From the IMG/VR virus record IMGVR_UViG_3300046002_001383, positions 1 to 25,111 of that record: a DNA stretch of 25,111 nt; one strand, given 5' to 3'. Source of the DNA: a virus. The notes under the pieces were generated by a model that worked only from the letters and a program-made list of their open reading frames with translations, made no database searches and had not been told where the DNA came from. Position 1 is the first letter of the stretch, and each line of letters starts with the position of its first letter. Positions 8,186-17,343 of this stretch are shown one piece after another. The translations under genes were made by a program, and so were the position numbers.

Positions 8186-11100
8186 ATGAATATAAACGAA
8201 ATCAGAGAAAAGTATCCGCAGTACAATGATTTATCTGATGAACAATTAGCCCAAGGGCTACATAAAAAGTTTTATTCAGATTTACCGTACGAGGATTTTA
8301 GCGCTAGGATTGGGTTATCTACTAAACCTGTAGCTCCCCCTCCCCCTGTGGTAGACCCTAACTCCAGCGACCTTGTCCGCGGGTTTAAAAATTATCTGCC
8401 CCAAGCTAAAGAAACTTATGGTGGCGTTCAGACATTACTAGGTAAAGCTATAGGTTCAGAAGGCCTTACTCAGTCCGGTATACAAAATATCCAAGAAGCT
8501 AGCGCTGCACAACAAGCCACATCTAGAGATACTGACTCATTTACTGACGCTTGGAATAAAGGTATCGGTGCGGTTGTTACTGACTGGCTCCCCTACAATA
8601 TAGGTCAAGGTGCAGCAAACCTCCTTGAAGCAGGTGCTACATCGCTAGGCGGTGCTCTTTTAGGTTCTGTCGCTGGTCCCGGAGGTAGTATTACTGGTGG
8701 GGTAAGTGGCTTAGTAGCTAAACAATTAGTCAAAAAAGGTATTAAAGAAGCTAGCGAGAAGATACTTCAAGACCAAGGTAAAGACGCGGCTGAAGCTTAC
8801 GTCGCTAAAGAAACAGCTGACTATCTCGCTTCTAAAGAAGGTAGGCGTGAGGTTAACAAGTACATCGGTGCTACAGCCGGTGTAGCTGCTGGGTCTACTT
8901 TCCACGGTACCGGCGAAACTACTAGTCGTGCTGTTGAAGAAAACATAGCCCAAGGTAAAGCTCCTGAAGACATTAACCTAGCTCGACTTTTACCAGCCGC
9001 TGCAGTGCATTCTGTTGCTGACTTTGTTGTAGATAAGATTAGCCTTGGCGCGCTAGATGCTATTGGTAAAGATGCAAGCAGACACCTAACTCTAGATGTA
9101 TTAAAACGCGTTGCGGTGACGGGCGCTAAAGAAGTCCCACCTGAAGAAATTCAATCTATGGCTGAGCGCTATGGCGCTAACCTATCCCTAGCCGATGCAG
9201 ATGCCCTTAAAGAATACGTCAATACAGCCGCGGCATCGTTTGCTATGTCTGTTGCCCCAGGCACTATCGGGGGCGTTCGTTCGCACTTAGCAGGCGGCGC
9301 TAAAGAAAAACTAGACCAAGACATAGAAAGTGAAATAGCTGGCGGGACAGGAACTCCTCCTGCTACTACCCCCGCTCAAACCCCTATTGTTGACCAAGAC
9401 ATTGAAGACCTATTAAACAACACAGCGGAGGTTCAAAGTGGAAGAAGAGCGAGTAAAACTGCTGGAGCAAGCGCTGATATATCTGGAGAATCCGACCTTA
9501 CAGAACCTGCTGCCCGAACTAGAGCAACTGTCCGAAATAGAGTGGATGGGGCTGGAAGCAATGTTGGAGCATCTGAAGTCAGAACGGATGCGCAGCCAAC
9601 TACATTAACTGGCGGTAAAAGCCAAGAGCAGATACTAAAAGAATTACCTGTAGGTGGGGTTACAGAAGTTAATGGGGTCAAATACCGTAAAACAGAAACT
9701 GGGTTTGAGTTAGTTAAAGACTCTAATGTAGCTGAAAAAGAAACAAATGTAGCTGAAAAAGAAACAGAAGACGCGTTAATTACAGCGGATGAAATAGAAA
9801 AAGAACGCGAAAAAAGGGAAGCGGCTAAGGTAGCTAAGCCGGCTAAGCCTAAAAAAATAGTATTCACTCCAGAAGCGTCGGCTCATAACTATATTAATAA
9901 AAAATCTCATTACGGATACACTGCTCCTGGCGATGCGCGCACTGCTATTAGATACGCAGCGTACGACTATGCTGATGACTTGTACGATACTGTTGACCTC
10001 AAAAAAGGTGTTGAGCCTACTATAAGGGCAACGAGAGCAGAAAAAAATAAAGCTCAACTAGCTAAGCGCGAGGAAATGCGCGCGGATTTAGCTAAAAGGG
10101 GTTACACCGAAAAAGAGATTAAAACTAAACTCAATGCTATAAAAACCTACGGCCCTAAATCAGCATACCTTGATTTTATGAGCCTTAAAGAAATAACCGA
10201 ATTATATTTGGCCAATGCTAACAAAAGGCCCCTTGAGAAAAAAGGTGGAGCTACTAGGACTAAGCATGTGGCTGACCGTGTTGCATTCATTAACGACTTA
10301 CCGCAGAAGCAAAAAGATGAGATTCTGAAAGCTAGTGAAAAAGCTTTTAGGTTTAAAGTTTTAGCGGATATTACCTCACGCGGTACTACAACAACTGATA
10401 AGCGCCGGGAAACGGCTAGAAAAAGAGCCCTAGCGCATTTAGCTGATATGAGCCTAGAGCAAGAACACGCTGCGCTACTGAAAGAAATAAACGAGATAGG
10501 CGACTCACAAGTCCCTCCAAGCCAGAAAGCAATCGCGACAAAAATATCCGCTCTTGAAACAGAGTTAGACGCGTTTAATCGTCCTGAAACTATTATAAAA
10601 GAAAAGCTAAAAGCAAAATTACCTAGGAGAGATAAAACAAAACTAACAGCAGAGCTAGCTACATTAAATGCTGATAGAGATAAGGTAATTAGTAACCTAG
10701 CAGTTCTAAAAAGCAAAATGCCTACCCGTCCTAGGGTTACTAAACTTACGCACCTCAAAGAAAGACTAGCCGAAGTTGTTGCGGAATTAGACGAGAAAAA
10801 AATTAGTAAAGAAGACTTAGATACCGAAGTATCAGAAAAGACAGTCTTAAAAGAAAAACCTCAAAAAATAGAGGAACTAGAAGACGTAGAAGACGCGGAT
10901 GCGGTTAAAGCAGAAAAATTAGACAAAAAACCGTTCGTTAAAGTACCAAAAGCTAATCTAAAAAAAGAATTAGACACCGCTATATCAGACGGCGCGGATT
11001 TGCGCACCCTGCTTAATATAATCGGAAACAAAAAATTTACGTACGACCATCCGTTAACTAATACAGCGGAAGGAATTGCTAGGTTCGTTAAAGATTTTGA

Positions 11101-14100
11101 CTTAGAAGCTACTATAGTATACAACGACGCTCTTTTAGGCGACGGTATGTTTGACCCTAAAACAAACACTATTACACTCTACGGTGTAGACGGAGTCTAT
11201 AAAGGGTCTAGAAACATTGAAGAAGTTATACTGCATGAAGCACTGCATTATTTTACAGACCACGTCACTAGCAATAGAAAAGAATACCTTTCATCGGTTT
11301 TACAGACAAAAGGGCCTGAAGCAAAGAAAGCCGCTGAAACTGCACTTACTAGATTAGACAAAAATTTTAGGGAAGCTAAGACAAAATTAGGTAAAAAATA
11401 TGTTATTGGCTCATTAAAGGAATTTATAGCTGAGACGTTTTCTAATCCTGCTTTTAGAAATGACTTAGCAAAAATTGAGAGTAGAGGGGTACAGAGTAGC
11501 ATTGGGAAGTGGGTTGCAACAAGCACTCCAGATAACCTTTTACGCTCAATTGTTAGGAATATTGTTCAAGCTTTAGGTTTTGATAAGTTTGAATACGGCG
11601 CAAGATTGCAAGAAACACTGGAAGATGTATTCCAAATAATTTCCTTACCTACTGAGGGCCTAAGGGGTAAATCAGTATCGTATTCTCAGAAAGTCATTAA
11701 GGATACAGAAGAAGCCAAAGACGTTAGCTTAGATGAGAACGACGCCGCCTATGCTACTGACATAAAAAACAAAAAAACTTCTCGTGATGTTGATTTAGAC
11801 GAAGAGAATAAAGATTATGCTACAGCTATAAAAGACGAAGTAAAAACTAGCCACCAAATTAGGACTATGTTTACTACAATTCCTGGATGGCAAAACGTAG
11901 CTAGACTGTATCAGAATGACAGATACCCCATTAAAAAATTGCAAGACCAATTAGAGCTAGCTGGCAAATTGATTTCTGAGGGCACTGATAAAATAAATAA
12001 TATTTACACTCAGATTGTACTAGCTACCGGTAACGCTAAAAACTTGTATAAGCAATATGTAGCTGACGAGTCTGCTAAGTTAAACGCGGCTGTTGGTGAA
12101 TTTGCTGAAGCTATGGGCATGGATACAGATAAAGCGCTTCAGTATTTGCATAAGGTACTAGAGGCTTTACATGAGCCTGAGCGTCGTATGACTAAGTATG
12201 TACTTAACGTGCCTCTTTCTAAGGTAGTACGCAAGGGAGAAAAACGAAGCGCTTCAGATAGACGCGAAGCAATTGTCGACGCCCTTAAATCAAAAACTTT
12301 GTCTAAAGAGACAGCTATAGACTTGCGCAAAGAGCTAGACAAAATGGTATTCGCAAAAGATGCTAAAGGTAATCTAATATATGTAGAATCCCAAGGTTCT
12401 AGTCCAATTCCTGGAAACAAAAGCATTGATATAAATAGTGAAATATACAGCGTTACAGGTATGAGTAACAAATCTGTAGTAAATATTACTAATAAATATA
12501 ACTCCCATGAGCATAAAGCAGCTATTGATAAGGTTATTAAGTCTGTTCAAAAGTTAGATAAAGCTACTAGGCACCTTAACAAGATAGGTAATTACTATTC
12601 CGTTCCAGTCAATAACTTCATTAATTTCTATAACTGGGACCACTACATACCGTTAAAAGGGGTAATTAAACACTCAGAAGCGGATGAGATGCTAGACTTT
12701 AGCGGTAAAAGATTAGGCTCTGAGTTACAAGAAGCAACTTACGCATGGGAAGGCCGTATGTCTGTGTCCCATAACCCTATAATCCAAGTCATGTCTGATG
12801 CAACTCGCTCAGCGTTGCGCGCTGGTAGGAAAGATTTAACCCAAGCTATTAAAAATAGCCTAAAGAAAGACGCTAAAAATCCTGAAGGGCAAGGCATTAT
12901 CAATGGTCAAGTAAAAGAAACAGTTCCGTTTAAAGACCGTCACGAGCTATCCGAAAGATACAAAGGTAAGAATACCATATTCCATTACAACACTGATGGT
13001 AGTGTAGATGTATTAGAAATTAATGATGACAGAATGCTTGAAGCGATTAGACGTACCTACAAAACGTCCAACCCTGTTATTGATATCGCTAACAGAGTAA
13101 CAAGCTTCTTAGGTACAGTTCATACACGATACAACTATAACTTTGCGCCAATGAACTTCGTGCGAGACATACTAACCAATGCCTGGACTATCGGGGCAGA
13201 GATGGGTCCAATGGAAGCCGCAAGGTTTGTAAAAGCCATAAGTGTGCAAGTGGCTCAAGGCGGTATATCTAAAGCCATGAAAGTATCTTATGCCTACGCA
13301 CACAACGATTACGCTAGACTAAAACAACTAGCTAAAGATGACCCATACATGAGAGACATGGTTGAGTATATCGAGAAAGGTGGCTTGGTGTCATATCTAC
13401 AAGGGTTCTCTAATAAAACTAACTTTGAACAGTTAGACCGCCAAATCAGCAAAAACGCGTTCGATTCGCAATGGGAAAATCTTAATAAAAGCTTAGATAT
13501 ATGGACAGAGATGTTCGAGATATCTAGTCGTTCAGCTGCCTACGGTATTAAAAAACGTAGCCTAATGAACAAGGGGTTAAGTGAAGCCGCTGCGTCAACA
13601 GAAGCTGCTGCGTTTACTAAAAACTTAGCCAACTTTGAGCAGGTGGGGGAACTTGGTAAAGGCATGGGCGCTGCATTTATGTTCTTCCGTCCTTCTGCTA
13701 CAGGCGCGGTGCGCGCTATAGAGGCTCTAGCTCCGGCTTTTATGAACGTAGACAGTGCTATAAACCGTTTGCCTCCTCACATAAGAGATGACGAAAAAGC
13801 TGTAGCTAAGTTTAGAGAAAACTTTAATGAGCGCAAACACTACGCTAGAGTTATGGCATCAGCTCTTGTTGGGCTAGGTGGGATAATGTACATGATGTCA
13901 GCTATGACAGCCGACGACGATGAGCTAGGCCGTAACTCTACCCTAAATGACAATATGTCCCAGTGGACAAGGTTTGCTAGGTTCCACACTAAAATACCGT
14001 TTACTGATAAAGAGATAGTCGCTCAAGTTCCTTGGGGTTTTGGGTTAGGCGCGTTAGCCGCTATAGGGGCCCAGCTATCTTCTGTATCGCTAGGAAGACA

Positions 14101-14881
14101 ATCTGTTAAAGACTCTTTAGGAAATACGTTCCAAATTTTGTTAGACTCATTCATACCTTTACCTGTATCTCGCATGAGCCCTACGGATGCGCCACTTAAC
14201 TTTTTTATTGACTCTGTGATGCCAAGCTTTGCGCGCCCTATCGTTGAGTTTGCACTTAATAAAAATGGATTAGGGCAGGATATCTACAACGATGCTAACC
14301 GTCGCATGGGTGATGCCTATATGGGCGGAGACAAGATACCTCAGATATACAAAGACATTGCTATCTACTTAGCTAATGAAACGGGGGGTGCGATAGATTG
14401 GAGTCCTAATAGTATATACTTCTTGTCAAACAGCTATGCTGATGGGTTTGCGAGGGTGTTCGAGGAAGCTCAAGGTATATATGACTTAGCCGCTGACCAA
14501 AAAGAGTTTAGTCCTAAGCATGATATCCCTCTATTTGGCTCATTCTTCGGGTCTAAAGCTAACGTAGACTCTATGGAGTTTAGAAAACTATCAGCAAAAA
14601 TAGAAAATAAAGCTGGCCGCCTAAAAATGTTTGAGTTAGACCCCGAGCAGTATGCTAGGTACTTAGCAGATAACCCAATGGACGAATACATTGTCGAGTC
14701 ATACAACAATGCTATTAACGGTAAGTTGAGGGATTTGCAAGCAGAAGCCAATGTGTATAGAAAAATGACGGAGCTATCTCAAAAAGATAAATCTGAATTA
14801 CTGAAAGTTATCATGCTAGAGCAAAATGTTATTAAGCGAAATATTATTGATACATATAAAGCTTTAGGAGTTGAGCCTTAG
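8186..14881 (+). CDS. Giant ejection-type virion protein with HEALH metallopeptidase and LPD38-like domains
   Basis: 2231 residues, the largest gene here. The N-terminus (IREKYPQYNDLSDEQLAQGL, then KFYSDLPYEDF) is a short motif domain recurring in phage internal proteins. Residues about 125-300 are Gly/Ala-rich helices able to enter membranes (GGALLGSVAGPGG, AGVAAGS). Residues 380-550 are a disordered linker, overprinted by a second frame at 9438-9608. Charged helices follow. HEALH at residues 1017-1021, with EFIAE at 1079-1083, fits a gluzincin-type zinc peptidase, as described in phage and plasmid polyvalent proteins. An acidic 22-residue tandem repeat sits at 1179-1222. The C-terminal part (NFVRDILTNAW near 1657, helices ending MFFRPSATGAVRA) resembles LPD38. 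A late hydrophobic stretch (ALVGLGGIMYMMSAM) may insert in membrane. It is probably ejected into the host; the protease may process virion or host proteins. Domain calls are by eye. Confidence 0.8.
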   Translation: MNINEIREKYPQYNDLSDEQLAQGLHKKFYSDLPYEDFSARIGLSTKPVAPPPPVVDPNSSDLVRGFKNYLPQAKETYGGVQTLLGKAIGSEGLTQSGIQNIQEASAAQQATSRDTDSFTDAWNKGIGAVVTDWLPYNIGQGAANLLEAGATSLGGALLGSVAGPGGSITGGVSGLVAKQLVKKGIKEASEKILQDQGKDAAEAYVAKETADYLASKEGRREVNKYIGATAGVAAGSTFHGTGETTSRAVEENIAQGKAPEDINLARLLPAAAVHSVADFVVDKISLGALDAIGKDASRHLTLDVLKRVAVTGAKEVPPEEIQSMAERYGANLSLADADALKEYVNTAAASFAMSVAPGTIGGVRSHLAGGAKEKLDQDIESEIAGGTGTPPATTPAQTPIVDQDIEDLLNNTAEVQSGRRASKTAGASADISGESDLTEPAARTRATVRNRVDGAGSNVGASEVRTDAQPTTLTGGKSQEQILKELPVGGVTEVNGVKYRKTETGFELVKDSNVAEKETNVAEKETEDALITADEIEKEREKREAAKVAKPAKPKKIVFTPEASAHNYINKKSHYGYTAPGDARTAIRYAAYDYADDLYDTVDLKKGVEPTIRATRAEKNKAQLAKREEMRADLAKRGYTEKEIKTKLNAIKTYGPKSAYLDFMSLKEITELYLANANKRPLEKKGGATRTKHVADRVAFINDLPQKQKDEILKASEKAFRFKVLADITSRGTTTTDKRRETARKRALAHLADMSLEQEHAALLKEINEIGDSQVPPSQKAIATKISALETELDAFNRPETIIKEKLKAKLPRRDKTKLTAELATLNADRDKVISNLAVLKSKMPTRPRVTKLTHLKERLAEVVAELDEKKISKEDLDTEVSEKTVLKEKPQKIEELEDVEDADAVKAEKLDKKPFVKVPKANLKKELDTAISDGADLRTLLNIIGNKKFTYDHPLTNTAEGIARFVKDFDLEATIVYNDALLGDGMFDPKTNTITLYGVDGVYKGSRNIEEVILHEALHYFTDHVTSNRKEYLSSVLQTKGPEAKKAAETALTRLDKNFREAKTKLGKKYVIGSLKEFIAETFSNPAFRNDLAKIESRGVQSSIGKWVATSTPDNLLRSIVRNIVQALGFDKFEYGARLQETLEDVFQIISLPTEGLRGKSVSYSQKVIKDTEEAKDVSLDENDAAYATDIKNKKTSRDVDLDEENKDYATAIKDEVKTSHQIRTMFTTIPGWQNVARLYQNDRYPIKKLQDQLELAGKLISEGTDKINNIYTQIVLATGNAKNLYKQYVADESAKLNAAVGEFAEAMGMDTDKALQYLHKVLEALHEPERRMTKYVLNVPLSKVVRKGEKRSASDRREAIVDALKSKTLSKETAIDLRKELDKMVFAKDAKGNLIYVESQGSSPIPGNKSIDINSEIYSVTGMSNKSVVNITNKYNSHEHKAAIDKVIKSVQKLDKATRHLNKIGNYYSVPVNNFINFYNWDHYIPLKGVIKHSEADEMLDFSGKRLGSELQEATYAWEGRMSVSHNPIIQVMSDATRSALRAGRKDLTQAIKNSLKKDAKNPEGQGIINGQVKETVPFKDRHELSERYKGKNTIFHYNTDGSVDVLEINDDRMLEAIRRTYKTSNPVIDIANRVTSFLGTVHTRYNYNFAPMNFVRDILTNAWTIGAEMGPMEAARFVKAISVQVAQGGISKAMKVSYAYAHNDYARLKQLAKDDPYMRDMVEYIEKGGLVSYLQGFSNKTNFEQLDRQISKNAFDSQWENLNKSLDIWTEMFEISSRSAAYGIKKRSLMNKGLSEAAASTEAAAFTKNLANFEQVGELGKGMGAAFMFFRPSATGAVRAIEALAPAFMNVDSAINRLPPHIRDDEKAVAKFRENFNERKHYARVMASALVGLGGIMYMMSAMTADDDELGRNSTLNDNMSQWTRFARFHTKIPFTDKEIVAQVPWGFGLGALAAIGAQLSSVSLGRQSVKDSLGNTFQILLDSFIPLPVSRMSPTDAPLNFFIDSVMPSFARPIVEFALNKNGLGQDIYNDANRRMGDAYMGGDKIPQIYKDIAIYLANETGGAIDWSPNSIYFLSNSYADGFARVFEEAQGIYDLAADQKEFSPKHDIPLFGSFFGSKANVDSMEFRKLSAKIENKAGRLKMFELDPEQYARYLADNPMDEYIVESYNNAINGKLRDLQAEANVYRKMTELSQKDKSELLKVIMLEQNVIKRNIIDTYKALGVEP
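9427..9431 (+). promoter_or_regulatory. Perfect Shine-Dalgarno inside the giant gene
   Basis: GGAGG lies 6 nt (TTCAAA) before a GTG at 9438. It is fully inside the giant gene, where no ribosome binding site is needed for the main frame. It is the best ribosome binding site on the plus strand of this window and decides the start of the overprinted frame. Confidence 0.7.
9438..9608 (+). CDS. Overprinted 56-residue helical protein inside the giant virion gene
   Basis: GTG start at 9438, TAA at 9606-9608, in the +1 phase relative to the giant gene; the frame is closed by TAA at 9414-9416 upstream. The product begins (M)EEERVKLLEQALIYLENP, goes on with TLQNLLPELEQLSEIEWMG and ends LEAMLEHLKSERMRSQLH: two amphipathic Leu/Glu helices broken at Asn-Pro. 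A GGAGG site sits 6 nt upstream. In this frame codons are gene-like (many CTG, GAG, GAA, CAA). The giant frame over the same bases is featureless Ser/Ala/Gly/Thr/Arg with AGA and GGA codons unusual for this gene, the expected sign of a secondary frame constraining a disordered linker. No membrane segment or catalytic motif is present. The function is unknown; a small helical binding protein made late is the simplest guess. Compensating frameshifts in the giant gene are the alternative. Confidence 0.7.
   Translation: MEEERVKLLEQALIYLENPTLQNLLPELEQLSEIEWMGLEAMLEHLKSERMRSQLH
9725..9766 (+). repeat. Perfect 21-bp tandem duplication in the giant gene
   Basis: AATGTAGCTGAAAAAGAAAC plus A occurs twice in tandem, encoding NVAEKET twice at residues 514-527 of the giant protein. 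The two copies are identical at DNA level, so the duplication is recent. It lies in the disordered linker just after the overprinted region. Confidence 0.9.
11720..11851 (+). repeat. Diverged tandem 22-residue acidic repeat in the giant gene
   Basis: Residues 1179-1200 and 1201-1222 of the giant protein are two copies of an acidic unit, DVSLDENDAAYATDIK and DVDLDEENKDYATAIK at their starts, with about ten of 22 positions identical. The repeat separates the metallopeptidase region from the C-terminal helical region, so it may be a linker, a processing site or a binding motif. Confidence 0.75.
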
Positions 14882-15084
14882 CCAACGCGCCAAGTACGGA
14901 CACCAAGTAAATCGTTTTTAGTTACTACGAACATTTTTACCCGTATACTGGCGCGCTTAGCTCCACAATCTATAGCATAAATTAACTCCGCTGGGCGTAG
15001 GGTAGGGATAAAAAAGCTTTCCCCCACCTTCATTGCCTCAAACGGTAATATCCACTCCGGTTCCACTATCTCAGTCGGCTTCAT
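14878..15084 (-). CDS. Small conserved-looking phage protein, unknown function
   Basis: A 68-residue protein with EWILPFEAMKVGESFFIPTL, then a basic stretch (CGAKRASIRVKMFV) and the ending GVRTWRVG. The F-x-x-M-x-x-G-[ED]-S-F-F block and the terminal G-[VM]-R-x-W-R-[VI] look like a short beta domain met in many phage genomes, but I cannot name a function. Its ATG overlaps the 3' end of the helicase gene by 14 nt, so it is the last gene of the minus-strand operon. Its TAA overlaps the stop of the giant virion gene on the other strand by 4 bases. Confidence 0.7.
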   Translation of the reverse strand: MKPTEIVEPEWILPFEAMKVGESFFIPTLRPAELIYAIDCGAKRASIRVKMFVVTKNDLLGVRTWRVG

Positions 15085-17164
15085 CTACCACCCAGTCTTC
15101 GGGGATTTGTGTTTTAAACCAGTACAGATATGTGGGGTCTATTGACACCGCACTTTTCCAGCCAGTAGTTAATCTGCCTTTCTTGTGGTCGGGGTCTAAA
15201 ATCTTACGGTCTTGCATGTCTTTCTCAAACTCACGATAGCTAATATTCTTCTCATTGAGGTATTGTTTAAAGGCTGCCTTAGATACTTGTAGTAAGCTCT
15301 TATCCGTCTCAATCCGTGCAACGATGCCTCCGCGTGGCTCCATTACCACCTTACCTTCTTTGATTACTAGCACGTTCGGTAAGTATTTGTTTATGTAGTC
15401 AGTAAGAATAGATGGGTAATCGGCTTTATTTATTTTAAGCACCCTATCCCTAATGTTAATCATCTCACCCACTATTTTGTTATAAACTCGCTCAGTGTCG
15501 CATCTAATAATGCCCGCGTTGTCTGCGATTGTTCCACCTGTAAAGCATGATAGTACGATATTTTCATAGAACCTATAAGTAGAATCATCACCGAAATCGC
15601 GAAGGAACTTCTCACGCCACACCTCCATATTATCCATTATGTAATTATCACCTAATTTAAATAGCTCTTTAACATACATAGGTCCTGCGTGGCCATGATT
15701 GTGCTTCAATGCTTCAAACATCCTACGACCCATTTGCCCACCGCCAGGACCTTTAAGTATCTCGGGCTTCTCTATTAGAAACTCTACCAAGCGCGCTGAC
15801 TCCCCGTCCGGACTAGCCTTGATACTCTCAAACTTAGTGTAAGCCGACTCATTCGTGGTAAACATGCCTATTAGAGACGCTGACATTTCGTGCTCACGTT
15901 CTGCGTTGACTGACGCCTGCATGCGGATTTTGGCTTTACCGTGGGATATTTTATGTGTTAGCTGAGACAAAACCTTGCCGTCTTTATTACTTATCTCGTC
16001 CACACCTAGCATGATATTGTGAAGTCCTAGGTAGCGCCCTGTCATACCGTTATCAGTCGCATCAAATACACTAAGTTCGAGCGGGTGCCCAAATACACTA
16101 AGCCCTGCGTACATAGCACCTGTCTTAGCGCTACCAGACCTGCCTAGATAACATACTGTTGCGCCTGGGGTAGAAGTATATCGCATGAGAGGGGAGCCAA
16201 ACCCAATCAGTAGTCCGAACGCATGCATCTCAAATCCGGGAGCATTGAGCAAATCAACCGACTCTCGCCATTTATTATAAGTACCGGCCGGCTGTAAAAA
16301 CTTAGCTATGCTTCGTACGTAAGGTGAAGCTGCGGATTCAATCTCAGTGCCGTTCTCTAGTATTTCTTTATATCCTATGACAAACGATTTTTTGTCCTCT
16401 GTCCATCCCATCTGCATTCTCATAATATCTGCCTTTTGTTTGCTTTCTATGTACTGACCCCATTTGACTATGTACTCTTGCAGATACCCGACATACTCTA
16501 CTCTCGGTATGTATAGCACCCCATTACTGGACATAATCTCCTTAAACCGTTCTGACGCATATACATGCTTCATTGGCAACAAAAACTCCCTAGGGGCGTC
16601 TTGGGGTAATATAAGTTTCATCAACAAGCACTCGCCATCTAAAGGGCTATACATCCGCCGTATAGGGAATAGGTCGTGCTGAGATATCAGCTTAGGTTTT
16701 TGCTCGTGTTCTATTCCTTCTTTGTCTATCTTAGGCTCGGGCAAGTAATAAATACCGCCATTAGCGCCACGTACAAACGGCCTTAGATAGTCGGGGAAGT
16801 CCGGAATTTCTTCGCTATTCGGGTTCGCCCAAGGTGCGTCCTTCTTATCTGCCGGCTTAGCAATCTTGAGTTCTCGCCCAAGGGGCAGTGGGTTTTTAAG
16901 CTGTTTATAGTGCTTGCATCCTTGGCACACTCCGGGGTTTTTGTCATCGAATTCATCACACCCCATAGTTCCACCAATGTTGGTAAGGTATTGTTCTGTG
17001 TTTTCTCTGCTGTATCGAGGGTCTCCCTTGAATAATTCATGTGCCCATGTTCCTCCGTCAGAACAGAATTTAATTACAGATAGGGTATTACGCCATATAG
17101 GTTCGGGTAAATTATCTCTGTGTTCTATAGCAAACTTAATCTGCTCACAGCCTGTGCCATTCAT
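15071..17164 (-). CDS. DUF927-like ATPase/helicase, C-terminal part of a split primase-helicase
   Basis: The part from the first ATG is 697 residues. Walker A GRSGSAKT is at residues 341-348 and Walker B LGVDEIS at 386-392. TTNES near 436-440 looks like the sensor motif, in the pattern of DUF927/phage primase-helicase ATPases. The first 90 residues hold Cys69, Cys80 and Cys83 (CQGC), probably a PriCT-like or zinc-binding linker. It should unwind DNA at the phage fork. The open frame continues upstream without a stop to 17407, with no ATG, GTG or TTG, through a sensible helical segment (TYSFESFKEFLGEI). That stretch is therefore coding and joins the primase by a -1 shift. The ATG at 17164 lacks a good ribosome binding site and is probably not the true start. 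A joined protein would have about 951 residues. Confidence 0.85.
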   Translation of the reverse strand: MNGTGCEQIKFAIEHRDNLPEPIWRNTLSVIKFCSDGGTWAHELFKGDPRYSRENTEQYLTNIGGTMGCDEFDDKNPGVCQGCKHYKQLKNPLPLGRELKIAKPADKKDAPWANPNSEEIPDFPDYLRPFVRGANGGIYYLPEPKIDKEGIEHEQKPKLISQHDLFPIRRMYSPLDGECLLMKLILPQDAPREFLLPMKHVYASERFKEIMSSNGVLYIPRVEYVGYLQEYIVKWGQYIESKQKADIMRMQMGWTEDKKSFVIGYKEILENGTEIESAASPYVRSIAKFLQPAGTYNKWRESVDLLNAPGFEMHAFGLLIGFGSPLMRYTSTPGATVCYLGRSGSAKTGAMYAGLSVFGHPLELSVFDATDNGMTGRYLGLHNIMLGVDEISNKDGKVLSQLTHKISHGKAKIRMQASVNAEREHEMSASLIGMFTTNESAYTKFESIKASPDGESARLVEFLIEKPEILKGPGGGQMGRRMFEALKHNHGHAGPMYVKELFKLGDNYIMDNMEVWREKFLRDFGDDSTYRFYENIVLSCFTGGTIADNAGIIRCDTERVYNKIVGEMINIRDRVLKINKADYPSILTDYINKYLPNVLVIKEGKVVMEPRGGIVARIETDKSLLQVSKAAFKQYLNEKNISYREFEKDMQDRKILDPDHKKGRLTTGWKSAVSIDPTYLYWFKTQIPEDWVVDEAD

Positions 17165-17343
17165 ACTCTTATCAGCGATTATTTCAAACTTATTCTCAAA
17201 GTTATCCGCTTTGTATATGGCTAGGGTGTCCTCGTCCAGACCTTTACTGACTTTGTCTAGTGAGAACTCGGGTTCCTCTTCTACTTTAATCTCGCCTAAG
17301 AATTCCTTAAACGACTCGAATGAATACGTATGTATCTCTGTGC

